The notes beneath the pieces are model-generated. The model was given only the letters and a program-made list of their open reading frames with translations. It was not told the DNA's origin and made no database searches. From positions 18,370,311 through 18,434,310 of the forward strand of contig NC_068348.1 of assembly GCF_014633365.1 (NCBI RefSeq): a DNA stretch of 64,000 nt, written 5' to 3'. Source of the stretch: Diospyros lotus. Taxonomy: Eukaryota; Streptophyta; Magnoliopsida; Ericales; Ebenaceae. The position numbers and the translations under genes are program-made. This document shows positions 41,894-55,715 of the stretch, one piece after another. Each line of letters starts with the position of its first letter. Within the stretch, counting starts at the first letter, position 1.

Positions 41894-44607
41894 TGTAATA
41901 CCCGGGAATGGTATGAGGATATAAATGGTATTTAATGAAGAGTATAGTTGGAATTTGCGGAAAAATGAGACTTTATGGTACATTATCACAGCTTTAGGCA
42001 GCCGAATCAGTCAGAGGGAGTACCTCAGACCCTAGAAGATTAAGGAAAATTGTATAGTATCGACGAGTGATTTAATTTATGATTTTTAGTGATGAAAGAA
42101 ATTGGATCGAGAACAGTTTTCGGTACAGCTGTCGACCGGGCTGAGAAAACCGAATCGACGTAGGAGACATCCGAAAAGTCAACGGAGCATGTCAAGGACC
42201 AATATTTGTTGTATAGAACAACCCTTAAGTGATTTCTGGTTGAATCAAATGAATTTAAGGTTAAAACGGTCAATCAGGCCTAAGTGCAATTTTCTAATTT
42301 TGCCAAAGGGAGGTCAAAACGGTAATTTATCGGAAGTTTCAAGGATCAAATGAAGAATACAAGACTTATGGGTCTTTGTGATGGTGTTAGAATGTTCAGG
42401 GACTTAAGGGAATGGGCAGAAATGCCATTGAAAGAAGTCAAGGGGTCAAAATGCAATTTATGAAAATTTGGTGGTGTGAATGCAATAAAGAAAAAATGGC
42501 CGCCGCATTGCCACCGCACGTGGAGGTAGTTTCCAGCGATGGGACGGCCGAGGGTGGCTTGGGGGAGGTGCTATATGGCGTGAGGATGCTTGGTGGCCAA
42601 GCCTTGGCCGGTGATTGGCCGAGAGATAGTCGGAAATCGCTATAAAAGGGGGGTCGAGGGTTTCGAAAATTTTGCAAAAAATTGACTGAGTTTTTGAATG
42701 ATTTTTAGAGTTTGATAGAGGGCTTTTGGTCTCGAGGCATCAAGGATCATTTTGGGAGTGTTTTGAAGCATTTTGGTGAGCATTTGAGGGCTGTTTGAGC
42801 AAGGTCGAAAATCGGGTGGCGGTCCGCCTTGCCCGACCTGCAACTCGCCTTTCGAGGCATTTTTCGGTGGCCTTTCAGCCTGATTTTTGTGGGGTTGTGA
42901 TCGATTCTTCAAGAGCTTTAAGGGGGTACCGGTTTCAGGGCCATTAGAGCTACCGCCGACGATTGGCTCGAGAAAGAAGACGGTGGCGCGTGCAGCTACG
43001 CGCCAGCCTTCACCCTCACACACGCGCCAAGCGCGTGAGGGCGCGTGAGCAAGGGTATTTTGGTCATTTTGATTCTAGAATTTTTATTTAATTATTTTAG
43101 AATTTTCTGTATTGAAATATTTGGGAAAATGGTTGAGGAAATAATTATTTTGGAATTACTAAGGTTAAAAATGGGAGAAAATAGAAGAAATTATGGAAAA
43201 TTTAAGGAAAATGGATTTTAATGCTTCCTTAATTAATTATGGTGTTTAGGAAGTATTGTGGTTCAAGGTTGACTATAAGTTCGAGTACTTGTATTTTGGC
43301 ACGCAAAACGAGGTCGTGCACGAGGATTGAGACGATCCGAATACGTCGAGGTGAGTAGTTTACTCTAAAACTTGGTGTTTGTGTTTCCTAAATGTGTTGT
43401 GGATTTCATGCAAAATGGTTTTGTGCATTGAAATGATAACTGGTGACGGTTGATTTTTATGAGGGAGGTTTATCCCTAAACGTTTTGAACTGGTGCATTG
43501 CATTTTATAAAATGTTGTTTATATGATGCATTGAATTGTGAAATATGGTATTGTCTTGAGTTTTGTGTGTACGTATGGAATGTCAGCCTCGGATGTTGTC
43601 TGGATAGTGTAGTCATAATTCTCCAAGGGCGTGAAGGAATAATAGGGGTATCTGATGCTGGTGTGCATGTCAGGATAGCTGCCTTGGTTTCGTGCCAGAC
43701 CGTTTGGTCAGGGAAGTTGCACTAGGACGGCTAGGTGGTCCATACAGTGTTGTTCATGTGGGATGTCAGCCTAGGATGTTGTTTGGATAGTGTAGCCGTA
43801 ATTCTCCAAGGGCGTGACGGAATAATAGGGGTATCTGATGCTGGTGAGCATGTCAGGATAGCCGCCTTAATTTTCGTGTCAGGCCGTTTGGCTAGGGAAG
43901 TTGCACTAGGATGACTAGGTGGTCCATGTGAAATTTTGGAGTTGGGATTGTATGGTGGTTCCTGGATGCTTAAGGTGGGAACGTATTCTGGTGAGATGCG
44001 TTGGCAGCCCCATTTAAGCTAGAATTGTGTCACGTCGTCGTGTCGGTATGGTGGCATAGCTTTTAGAGAAATTGCTCTTTTCCCGTGGTAAGGTTAAGCG
44101 TGTGGGATTCTCTTGGGCTAGGGCTTACCGGGTGTATTGGTTTATTTCATGTCTTGCATTCATTCATGAAAAATGTGATTTTGAACTCTCACTTAGATGA
44201 TTCATCATCTAATTTGGACTATGTCCCTAGAATATTCAAACATTCTAGGTGAAGGCAGCGGTGCAAAAGGAAAGGGGATTGCCGAGGAATGACGGCCATT
44301 AATGGATAGTTTACTTTATGTCATTTTTAGTTATGTTATTTATTTTGAAAACATCATGTAAACGTTGGCTCAGCTTTATATTATAAATAAAGTGGTTTCA
44401 ATTATGACCTGTTAAGGTTTCGATCTAGCTTCTGCATTTGTGTTGGTGAACCTGTCTTAGTTATTGATGGTTCATAGTTGATATATTGAGAAGGTGTAAC
44501 GGGATCTTCGGGGAACGGTTTATGTGAGTTTCTGTTGTTTCTTGGAAAAAAATATATATCCCCAGAATCTTACGTTACCTAATGCTCCCGGGAATTGGGG
44601 TGTTACA
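41894..44607 (+). mobile_element. solo gypsy-type LTR, 2.7 kb
   Basis: Begins TGTAATACCCGGGAAT and ends CCGGGAATTGGGGTGTTACA, forming imperfect inverted termini typical of plant gypsy LTRs. A CTATAAAAGG promoter lies near 42641 on the plus strand. No pol or gag is present and no partner LTR is visible, so it is probably a recombination-derived solo LTR. The 5-mers outside (GGGGT and GGTTT) match at three of five positions, confused by the adjacent homopolymers. Confidence 0.7.
43577..43929 (+). repeat. tandem duplication of about 183 bp inside the solo LTR
   Basis: ATGTCAGCCT...CTAGGTGGTCCAT is present twice (43577-43745 and 43760-43929), with a shared core TTCTCCAAGGGCGTGA and GAATAATAGGGGTATCTGAT. 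The copies differ by several substitutions. Confidence 0.85.
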
Positions 44608-45970
44608 GGTTTCTCCGGACATAAGGCATGGAGATAAAGCTAAATCCATGCTAATAAAAGCATCTCAAAATGCCTGGTTGAAGCAGCCAATATATCAAGT
44701 GAACTTCTAGCAACTCGAATACACCACAAGCTTAAGACCATTAAAATCAATAAAGAGAGCTCAAAGGTGTTTAAAGTTGAATAGAATGAAGAAATTGGAA
44801 GATTATCAGCAGGTTGCAAAATTCCAAGGATTTTGTTTATTTATAGCTGGTGTCTATAACAAGAGCCCAATAGCAGAGAAATCCAAAAAGATCTTATCTT
44901 TCACATAAACAAAGAAGCCATTCAACAGGTGAAATTTTGGTCTCTAGGCAAGCATGGAAACTTCAAAAAATGGAAAGCCAGGGAAACTCTAAACTCTAAA
45001 CTTATTGATAAAGTCACAATCAATATGTAAACATCAATAGCTACTAGTATTTTCAATTATTTTATAATTAAGTATTACCCACTCAGTTTCTGAGTTACTT
45101 CGTAGTTTTAATTTTTGTGTGTCTGCAAATATCAGAACAAAAACTTCTTCAAACGGAAACCCTAGCCTAGTTAAGGCATAGAACTCAAAGGTAATCAGTG
45201 CCCAAATGCAAGTTTCATTCTTCAAATAATGTACGAATTCTATAATTTTCTCCCTCTTATCTTTCTTAAATTTTCAGATGCACACAACTAAAAACAAAAA
45301 GATACATATTCAGAAGTATAAACACAGACAGAATGAAACGAAACATTCAAAGTTTTACAACAATAGTCAAATACACTTGAATGCAAATGCACCCAATACC
45401 TAATAATCCCAGCTACCAATAAATTTTAGATTCAGCTACCTGCATTTCATTGGCAAATCTACAACAGAAAATGGAAAAAATTATGAGATCGCCCAAATTG
45501 ACGTGCAAGGCTACAGTTTAATCAAAATATACAGTGGCCGGTGGCAGATGGGGGAGACGGACAACGAATTGAGCAACGGTGGTAGGAGCGACAGCATATC
45601 TATCGGCGGTGGTGGGGCAATGATGGGTCGAGCAACAATGGCGAGATATATGACAAATCGAGCGGCAAAGGAAGAAAGATCGAGCGACGGTGGCGGGAGC
45701 AACAACAAATCAAGTGACGAAGGAAGGGAGGGACGATAGATCGAGCAGCGACGGATGGTGTGATTGGCGGTTTCTGTGCGATCTTATTGGCGGGGGTGAT
45801 GATGATGCTAGCGGGGGTGGAGGGCGACGACGACGCCAAAGTTGTTGGGCGATGGTCTGAACTGCTATGGCAAGAGAGAGAGTGAAGAAAGACTGAAAAT
45901 GAAGGAAGGGCGGGTGAAGTGGGGGGAAAGTAAAAGGAAAAATTATAATTTACATTGAGAGTTGTTCACT
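44608..45970. other. intergenic DNA, no gene established
   Basis: AT-rich to about 45480, then a GGCGG/GACGG-rich block at 45540-45850 that yields overlapping low-complexity frames on both strands. It could be a leader or first exon of an unrecognised gene, but no domain or splice pattern supports that. Confidence 0.35.
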
Positions 45971-46296
45971 AAGTTATTCAGGGTAAAATTAATACACTCA
46001 TTGAACTTTAAAGTTGTAATTATTTACTCACTGAACTTTAAATTGTAACCAATTACTCACTGAACTTTATTCAACGTCAACCATCCATCACTCGTTATAA
46101 CTCTATCAACTATTACAAACGGAAAATGCTAACGGAATCTGACGTGGCATAAATTTATTTAACATACACTCACTGAACTTTGTTCAACGTCAACCATCCA
46201 TCACCCATTACATCACCGTTTGATCTTGAAATACTCATTACATCACCGTCAGATTTTGAAATATATTAAAAGATTTTTGTATGCAATTGAGATCAT

Positions 46297-46654
46297 TGTT
46301 AAAGTTTAGTGCTGATTTGTTTTGAAATAAGTCTTCGTTGATTTGTTTCATTATTTGAATAAGTCTTCCAGTGGATTGAGTCTTGAGTTATCTTAGGAGG
46401 TCCGTTTTAGTCATCAGCTGTTCTTTGTTTATTTGAGTTTTTTTTAGGAGTTAGTGGTCTTCAAGCAGATAAACACGTTGGTGTTGGTTGAGATATTTTA
46501 GGATAATTTTAGTATTTATAGAGTTGGTAATCAATGTGTAAGTTTCAAGTTCTTCTTTCTACTATTCATCTGAGTAATAGAATTTATTCTACTCCTCTAT
46601 CCTTAGTTTGGCTACTTGTTTTTGTTCTCAGCTTCTGTTCTCAATTTTGTTACA
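46297..46654 (+). repeat. copia 5' LTR
   Basis: 358 bp, TGTTAAAG...TTGTTACA, paired with 50789-51146 and flanked outside by ATCAT. Confidence 0.93.
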
Positions 46655-46668
46655 TGGTACCAAAGCCT
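46655..46668 (+). other. copia primer binding site (variant)
   Basis: TGGTACCAAAGCCT abuts the 5' LTR. It differs from the usual TGGTATCAGAGCC by two bases. Confidence 0.75.
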
Positions 46669-46739
46669 AGGTTGCTAGTAATTGAAGCTGGTTTAAGATA
46701 AATACTGCTAATGGTTCTTCTCAAGCTATTGTTGACAAG

Positions 46740-47744
<1,005 letters not shown>

Positions 47745-47795
47745 GATGCTACTTTACTATAAGATGTTCCTTCACATGAGCAAAAGCGAGTTATT

Positions 47796-48616
47796 GTGAC
47801 AGCAGATAATACATTACATCCTGTAATGAAAGAAGGACATTTTAATGTCACAACGGATAGCTCAAATGATGAAGGTGTTGCTCTCAAAGATGTGTATTTT
47901 GTTTCAGGATTAAAAAAGAATCTCGCTTCAGTTTCTCAAATAACTGATTTTGGTAAGTATGTTCTATTTGGTCCAAATGATGTGCAAATTGTTGATAATT
48001 TGAAACATGTTGATGCTGATGTTCTTTTCACTGGAAGGAAGAAAAATGCTTTATATGTTCTATCTGCAAGCGAAATGTACATTCGAAAAACAAGTCAGAA
48101 TACTAGTCCATCTATTTGGCACTCTCGATTAGGCCATGTTGGTTATCAGTTGCTGCAACAGATTTCCACAAAGAATCTGCTTGATGGTGTTCCTATTTTT
48201 AAAGATTTAAATACATATGTGGTCTTCCCTGGCTGTCAATATGGGAAATCTCATCGACTTCTTTTCAGAGATCAACAAACCGTGCCTCAACTGTGCTTCA
48301 ACTGGCTCATTCAGATTTAATGGGACCAACAAAAATAGCCAGTTATAGTGGTTTTCAATATGTGATGATTTTTGTAGATGATTTCTCTCGCTTCACTTGG
48401 GTGTTTTTTCTAAAACACAAAAGTGAAACTCTTTCCACATTCATTCAATTCAAAATGCAAGTGGAACAAGAATTTGGGCAGAATATAAAGTGTGTGCGCA
48501 CGAATAATGGGGGTGAATTCATGTCTGAAGATTTCTTTTCTTATTGTCAACAACATGGGATTCAACGTCAATTGACAAGTCCAAATACACCTCAACAGAA
48601 CCGTGTGGTTGAATGA
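47796..48616 (+). pseudogene. copia pre-integrase and integrase core, broken
   Basis: Pre-integrase zinc-binding region (WHSRLGHVGYQLL, then CQYGKSHRL, with one expected Cys lost) is followed after a frameshift by the integrase core: HSDLMGPT, DDFSRFTWVFFL, RTNNGGEF (first DNG-type block altered to NNG) and SPNTPQQNRVVE. A TGA follows at 48614, interrupting the catalytic domain. Confidence 0.87.
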
Positions 48617-49244
48617 AAGTTAGAACATCTTACTGCAATTTGCATATCTTGGCTGCATGATAAAAATCTTCCAAGGGAACTATGGCCAGAATCTATTCAA
48701 TGTGCTTGTCATGTCATCAACAGGCTGCCTCCATGGCCAGGTAAAGAAGAATCTCCCTTTGAAGCTATGTATAAGATTAAGCCAAATGTTAGTTTTTTTC
48801 AAGTTTTTGGATCACTTTGTTATGTTCATGTTCCTAAAAGTAGTCAAACCAAACTTGATCCAAAGGCTCAAAAGTGTGTGTTTGTTGGTTATGACCCTCG
48901 TAGAAAAGGTTGGCGATGTATGGACCCTAAAACAAAGAAGTTTATTATATCTCGTGATGTGATTTTTGATGAAGTATCATCATATTATTCTACTGAAAGT
49001 GTGAGGAGCAACACAACCAATCTTGAGCCTTTTCCTATTAGCATTTCTAATAGAGAAAGGGAGAGCACCAGTTCAATATCTGAAGAAAATGCTTAGCAAT
49101 CTGAAGAAAATGCTCAGAAAGATGCAACCATTATTCGAAGGCCAATAAGGCAAATTAGAAGGCAACCTGGGTATTTAATTGAGTCTGAAGTTCAGTTAAA
49201 TTACTCTACTGTAACCTCTTGTTTCCTCATGGGTTTGACATGTA
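48617..49244 (+). pseudogene. copia integrase C-terminus and linker
   Basis: Contains FQVFGSLCYVHVPKS, KCVFVGYDP and KKFIISRDVIFDE, the usual C-terminal block, then a Ser/Glu-rich linker with an in-frame TAG near 49096. Confidence 0.85.
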
Positions 49245-50195
49245 ATGATGAACCCAAGTGCTATAAAGAAGCTCAAGGTCGCTGAATGGGAAGATGCTAT
49301 GAAAGAAGAAATAGAGGCTTTGCAAAAAAATAACACATGGGAATTAGTATCAAAATTAGAAAAAGTTGAGTTAGTCACATGTAAATGGGTTTACAAGATA
49401 AAAAAGAAGGTAGACAGGACAATCGACAAGTACAAAGCCCGACTAGTTGCACGCGGATTCTCTCAACAGTATGGACTGGATTATGAGAAAAATTTTAGTC
49501 CAGTTGCTAAGATGGTAACGATTCGAACAATTGTTTCCTTGGTTGCGTGCAACAAATGGAATATATGGCAGCTTGACGTAAAGAATGCATTCCTTTATGG
49601 TGAGTTAGATCGTGAATCTTTATGGAGCAACCTCAGGGATTTATCTCACATGAGTTCCCTAACCATGTATGCCGACTCAAGAAGGCCTTGTATGGCCTCA
49701 AGCAAGCCCCACGTGCCTGGTATGGAAAAATTGCTCAATATCTTTCTTTTTGTGGCTTTACTTCTTCAAGTTCAGATCCTAGTTTGTTTGTCAAGTTTGC
49801 TTTCCTCCATGTGCACAATACTTCTTCTTTATGTGGACAATATGATACTCACCAGGTGACAACAATGCTAAAATTTCACATCTTCGAGATGAGTTGTTTA
49901 TCAGATTTGAAATGAAGAATCTGGAGAGGTTCACTCTTTTCTTGGCTTAGAATTTGTTAAAACAGATGGGTATTTTGTCTCTCAAGAAGCTTATGCCACA
50001 AGCTTATTAAACCATTTTGGTATGAGAGATTCAACATCAATGTCTACTCCCATGGAACAACAACTCAACCTACAGAAAATTGAGGGAGATCTACTAGATG
50101 ATGCCACAAAGTATCGTCATCTTGTGGGTAGTTTGTTTTATCTAACTATCACAAGACCTGACATAACATATTTTGTAGGCATTGTGTCTTAGTTT
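49245..50195 (+). pseudogene. copia reverse transcriptase, broken
   Basis: Blocks KVAEWEDAMKEEIEAL, TWELV, CKWVYKIKKK, ARLVARGFSQ, FSPVAKM and QLDVKNAFLYGELD are intact in the first frame. A frameshift near 49620 moves the reading to CRLKKALYGLKQAPRAWY. The active-site motif reads YVDN instead of YVDD, so the palm would be inactive. Confidence 0.88.
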
Positions 50196-50834
50196 ATGGA
50201 TAATCCGTGTGCTGGTCGCTTGCTTGTAGCAAAGCAAATCCTCCGTTATGTGAAAGGCACGCTGCAATTTGGTCTTTTTTATAAACAGTATGTATCCTTT
50301 TCTTTACATGGCTTTGCAGATGTGGATTGGACGGGAGATGTCATAGATCGATGTTCAATGATGGGATATTGCTTCAATACTGGTTCTGCTGCAGTTTCTT
50401 GGTGTAGTAAGAAGTAGCAAACAATAGCTCTTTCAAGTACGGAAGCTGAATATGTGGCAGCCACTATGGCTACTCAAGAATGTATTTGGCTTAAACGACT
50501 GCTTCAAGACATTGGAGTATCTTTGAACTATCAATTTCCTATTTGTTGTGATAATGAAAGTACAATCAAGTTAGTTGGAAACCCGGTGTTTCACGCCCGT
50601 ACAAAGCACATAGAGATTCATCATCATTTTGTTCGTGAAAAGGTGTTAAATCAAGAAATTGTTTTGCAAAAGATAGGAACCAGTGATCAAGTCACTGATG
50701 TATTCACTAAATCTCTTCCACGGGTTAAGTTTGAAAAGTTTCGTAGTGCTATTGGCGTTACTGATCACCAGTCAGCACTAAGAGGGAGTGTTAAAAGTTT
50801 AATGCTGATCTGTTTTGAAATAAGTCTTCACTGA
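50196..50834 (+). pseudogene. copia RNase H, broken
   Basis: LLVAKQILRYVKGTLQFGL and GFADVDWTGDVIDRCSMMGY precede a TAG after WCSKK. Then come STEAEYVAATMATQECIWLKR, CDNESTIKL, RTKHIEIHHHFVREKV and VTDVFTKSLP. The frame ends just before the purine tract. Confidence 0.88.
50780..50788 (+). other. copia polypurine tract
   Basis: AAGAGGGAG immediately before the 3' LTR. Confidence 0.75.
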
Positions 50835-51146
50835 TCTGTTTCATTATTTGAATAAGTCTTCCAGTGGATTGAGTCTTGAGTTATCTCAGGAGGTCTATTT
50901 TAGTCATCAGCTATTATTTGTTTATTTGAGTTTTTTTAGGAGTTAGTGGTCTTCAAGCAGATAAACACGTTGGTGTTGGTTGAGATATTTTAGGATAATT
51001 TTAGCATTTATAGAGTTGGTAATCAGTGTGTAAGTTTCAAGTTCTTCTTTCTGTTATTCATCTGAGTAATAGAATTCATTTTACTCCTCTATCCTTGGTT
51101 TGGCTACTTGTTTTTGTTCTCAACTTCTGTTCTCAATTTTGTTACA
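50789..51146 (+). repeat. copia 3' LTR
   Basis: 358 bp, partner of 46297-46654, followed by ATCAT at 51147-51151. Confidence 0.93.
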
Positions 51147-52163
51147 ATCATTTACTTCTCAAACCAAAAGCCAAAAACTAAACTAATGATTCAAATTAAA
51201 TAAGCTACTGATACAAACTAAAAGTAAAAAAAATGTTTGCTTAGATTTTTTTACCTCCATTACGAACAATGAAATTCACAAAAAATGTATTTAATTATGA
51301 GACCAAGAGATAAAAACTGATTACAAAAATCATTTTAGACAATACATATTTATTCTATCATATTTTTAGTCTCAAAATAATTTTATTAGTTAATAAAACA
51401 TGATACATTTTTTATTGACTAATAATAATGTTTTCGAATTCAAAATAAGATACAATAAATGTACATTTACCCTATAAGTTTAAAGATTGTTAGTTTTTGG
51501 CATAGAATAAATACGATTTTTGTAATCAGTTTTTGGCTCTTGGGCTATTAAGCAAACATTTTTTTTACTTTTGGTTTGCATCAGTAGCTTTTTTAATTTG
51601 AACCATTAGTTTAGTTTTTGACTTTTGATTTGAGAAGTAAGTGATCTCAAATGTATACAAAAATATTTTAATATATTTCAAGATCAGACAGTGATGTAAC
51701 GGGTGTTTCAAGATCAGACGGTGATGTAATGAGGTGATGGATGGTTGACATTGAACAAAATTTAGTGAGTAAATAATTACATTTTTAAAGTTCAGTGAGT
51801 GTATGTTAAATTAATTTTTGCCACTTCAGATTCTGTTAGCCACGTCAGATTCCGTTAAAATTTTCTGTTTGTAATAGTTGATGGAGTTATAACAAGTGAT
51901 GAATGGTTGACGTTGAGTAAAGTTCAATGAGTAACTAGTTACAATTTAAAGTTCAGTGAGTAAATAATTATAACTTTAAAGTTAAGTGAGTGTTTATTAA
52001 TTTTACCCAAGTTATTCATCAGTTTGTTCATGTAGCATTTTCTAAATTTACCCGACCCAAGTAAAATAAGAAGAGAGGCGTAGCCCCACGACAACAAATC
52101 ATTCCCCCTTCAGTATATATACATTAATGAATATTTAATACATTTATTTTTAATATTTAAATA

Positions 52164-52303
52164 ATTTTATTAATTAATAATATATATTATATTTTAAAAT
52201 ATTTTATTAATTTATAGAAGTATTTGAATATTGATTTTATTAATTAATAATATATATTATATTTTAAAATATTTTATTAATTTATAGAAGTATTTGAATA
52301 TTG
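52164..52303. repeat. perfect 70-bp tandem duplication, AT-rich
   Basis: The 70-bp unit starting ATTTTATTAATTAATAATAT is present twice head to tail (52164-52233, 52234-52303) without visible differences, implying a recent event. It lies between the fold-back element and the next hAT element. Confidence 0.88.
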
Positions 52304-53013
52304 AAAATAAAAATAATTTTAAAATATCGAGTTAGAAAAACTCCTAAAAAATATTATTTCAGATAGGAGTGTACACGGTTCAGTCTGGCCGATTTTGGGC
52401 CAAGAAAATTCGCCGAACAGCACATGCGGTTTGCACCTATAAGCAAACCAACTGGTCTGACTTGGTGAGGAGAAACCACACCGCAGATTGCGGTGCAGTG
52501 CAGTTCGGTTTTCGCGGTTTGCTGGAAATGCAACAACTCTCAATCTAGTTCACCATCACCAAGCTTCCACACACGCTCATCGACTAAGATTTACTCCAAA
52601 TAATAAAAGCTTAGAACCCATCTTATTTTAGTCAAGATATTGCAGTACCTTGATCGAAATGGAGTCGCGAGCTGGTCTAGTGCGGCGAGCGGCGGGGGTC
52701 GGTTCGTCGCAAGCTTCGTCACTCTCACTTCGGTCAGTGCTTGGGTGCGACGGGTAGGTCAGGTCCATATGCGTGGCAGCGGTGACCGGCAGGGGGATAG
52801 CTCGGTTCGTCGCAAGCTTCGTTGCTCTCGCCTCGGTCAGTGTCTGGGTGCGGTGGGTGGGTCAGGGCCAGCTGCTTGGCAGCAACGGCCAGCAAGGGCA
52901 TGGGTCTGTCAGTGAGAGACTTGGTACGGCGCGGGGTGCGTCTTCGACGCCGACAGACGAAGAGGGGGAGAGAGAAGTGATTTGGGGATTTAGGGTTAGT
53001 GGGTTAAACACCC

Positions 53014-54460
53014 TGATGTTTTACATTCTTGTGATTAATTTTGATGATGAAAAACGACATTTGGTTTTGTTAATTTTGATCCCCAAGTCATGAGTTAAGT
53101 TTATGGTTTTCAACAAAAATCAATTTTAAGTACCTATGTGAAATGAAACCGAATGATCTATAATTTTTTCTAAGTCTGGAAGATTAGTACATTATAAGGA
53201 GACATATATGAAAATGTTTTCATTTTGAAAAACTATCTTCCAGTATTTTGATATCTAATATTCATTGTTGTTAAAATATTTTTTAATAAATTTTTCAAGA
53301 AATAAAAGATATGTATTTTGGGAGTGGTGAAATTGTTAAATCCTGAATTTGTATTAAAACCAAAATTCTACTTTCTTATTGGTTTGGTTTTTGATTTTTT
53401 AGATATTTTTATTGAATCCAAATGGGGGATACTTTCTTATTTACATTTATGTATTAGTTATTTATATTTTACCTTCCATTTACTTAAACTCAAGAAATAT
53501 AAATATGTTGTGGATTGTATCATCAAAGCAAAGTTAATAGCATCAGTGAATTTTTATCTTGGCAAACTGTCAACAATTTGTTTCAAGATATCGACAGTTT
53601 TATAAAACTGTCGACAGTTTAATAGAAACTGTCAATAGTTTCAAACATTGCTCTCTGTATCTAAATGTCAACAGCTCATGCATCAAAAATGTCGATAGTT
53701 CTTCAATACTATCGACAATTCTTCATCAAATGTTGACAGTTTATGTCTCAGACAGCTTCCAACGGCTAGATTCTCCACTGTTCATGTCTCCAATGACTAT
53801 ATTTTTGAATGGGCTTGAGATGCTCTATAAATAGAGATCAAATGGGTGATTCAAATAAACCAAGAGATTACATTTCAAGCTTCCAAGTGCTAACTCTATT
53901 GTGTGCTTCATTGGTGATTTTATTTCTCTCCAAAAAGGCTTTGTGCTTATCTTTGTAAATTTATCTTCAAGCCTTGTTGTATTATTGAGAGAATTTGTAA
54001 CTAAGAGTGATAACTCTTAGATCCTCTCTTATCTTGTGCTACTTTGTAAAATTCCTAGTTTGTTGTGCTAGAGCACTTGTTTATTGAAGCAAGGGGTTGA
54101 AATACCTAGCTTAGTGCTAGAGGGCTTGCTTGGTTAAGCAAGAGGTTGTATCGTTCTAACTTGTTGCTAGAGGGCCTATCTGGAGAGATAGGAGGTTTTT
54201 AGTGGATCGATTGAAAAATGTTTAATGAGGAGCTAAGGTAGTGGATTAGGCTTGGTTTAAGCCAAACCACTATATATCGTTGTGCCTCTTATTTGTTTGT
54301 GCTCTTTGTTTCATTTATTGTTCCAAGCATTTCATTAATCCTCACTTACACTAAAATCTCATTTTTCATCAAAAGGATTTTCAAATTTCAATCAAATTTT
54401 TAAAACAATCCAATTCACCCCCTCTTGGTATTGGTGTCACTATTATTCAAACCTAACACA
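53014..54460 (+). mobile_element. solo LTR, 1447 bp, TSD CACCC
   Basis: Starts TGATGTTTTACATTC and ends CCTAACACA, flanked by CACCC at 53009-53013 and 54461-54465. It has a CTCTATAAATAGAG promoter near 53823 and the phrase CCAATTCACCCCCTCTTGG near its 3' end, typical of long copia LTRs (Sirevirus-like in my judgement). A block of TGTCGACAGTTT-type palindromes lies at about 53563-53745. It is homologous to 56513-58096. Confidence 0.8.
53563..53750. repeat. palindromic ACTGTCGACAGT repeat block in the solo LTR
   Basis: Around ten direct and inverted variants of TGTCGACAGTTT or its complement occur in under 200 bp, upstream of the LTR TATA box. Confidence 0.8.
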
Positions 54461-54684
54461 CACCCCTCGGCGGCCCTCGTTTTTGATTTTATATTTTATA
54501 TATATTTTTAAATATAATTAAAATATAATCGGGCAGTTTCGGTTTCAAACCGAACCGCCAACCTCCAAACCGCGGTTTGAAGGTTTTTCAAACCGCACCG
54601 AACCGTCTCTTTAAAAAAACCGTGTGGTTCGGTGCGGGCAGTTTTCGTGATCCACCGATTTATTTAAACACCCCTAATTTCAGA

Positions 54685-55715
54685 TTTAGAATTTTGATAA
54701 GTCGAAAATGTATTTGTAATATTCATAAGTGTCATAATAATAATCATTGATAATTTTTTGATCATTAATATTAAATATCATATAAAATATTAAAATTTAC
54801 TTTTCAAATAGCATTTTGGCATTTATATTATAAGACATAAAGACAAATGAAACATTATGCAGAGGATTGTTTTTAAATATAAAGCTTAAATTTATGAATT
54901 CAATAAATAAATTATTAAAAAAATGTTAATATTACCAACAATATACTCAACTATTTTGAGACGTAAATGTATCACTATCTCTTAAGGAATTAATTGCTCC
55001 CCACTATGAAAGAATTGCTGCAGGGTTATGTCCTACCTTTTCAGATAGGACATAACTGTTTGAAAACAAAAATATTTATAACTATCTCTTTTTTTGTAAA
55101 TACCCAGACTTGAATTTACATACGCGGATACTTCTTTAGAGTGGGATTACAAACCACTTACATTTAAATTACACATGTATTTATAACAATCCCTTACTCT
55201 GGTTATATGTTAGGTTACTAATTTCAGTTCTCATGCATAAGGAAGCTATCCTTTGATTTAAACCTTCTATTAGAGCAAGGACATCAAAGTTTTGATCAAA
55301 CCAATGGTGGCCTAAGCTTAAACCTAGGTTATTGTTTCAAAACTGGGCATACCGCGTACACACATGAAACCCTCAGTCTCAATAAGAAATTGACCCTAAT
55401 CATATTTTTATTTTTTAGCACTATTCTGGCCTTGTGCTTCGTCTTCATGAACATTTACAAAAGTTTTCTATCTTTTGCTAGAGTGGCACCACTCTTATGT
55501 TCATATAGCTGAAGCTCACTTTTTAGATAGAACTTTATTAAGAATGTGGTCACTCATCCTCAAATTTTATGCTAACATTATCTTGTAAGACCAATAGAAT
55601 ACAAAATTAACACTATATATAACCACTTATTAAAACTTGTTATTACCCTTTAAACTTGTATTAGTTGTAGAACTAATAATAAGTTGGGTTCTTGTTATTA
55701 TTAAGTTTTAGTTAA
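54685..55715. other. AT-rich intergenic DNA, nothing recognised
   Basis: No reading frame or repeat could be assigned. The last 100 bases may include the 3' margin of the adjacent copia fragment. Confidence 0.4.

Larger units (their letters stand above)
52364..54676. mobile_element. non-autonomous hAT element interrupted by a solo LTR, TSD ATTTCAGA
   Basis: The termini TAGGAGTGTACA and, inverted, TAGGGGTGTTTA are those of a common plant hAT-like MITE class with GGTTCGG-rich subterminal DNA (AACCGAACCG near 54555, GCAGTTCGGTTTTCGCGG near 52499). The 8-bp duplication ATTTCAGA is perfect (52356-52363, 54677-54684). Excluding the nested LTR it is about 0.86 kb. Frames at 52640-53093 are GC-rich with internal repeats and have no recognised domain. 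Confidence 0.88.

Noticed and set aside
45503..45850. GGC-rich overlapping frames on both strands as a gene
   Set aside because: Composition-driven low complexity, no domain, no splice signals, frames on both strands equally open.
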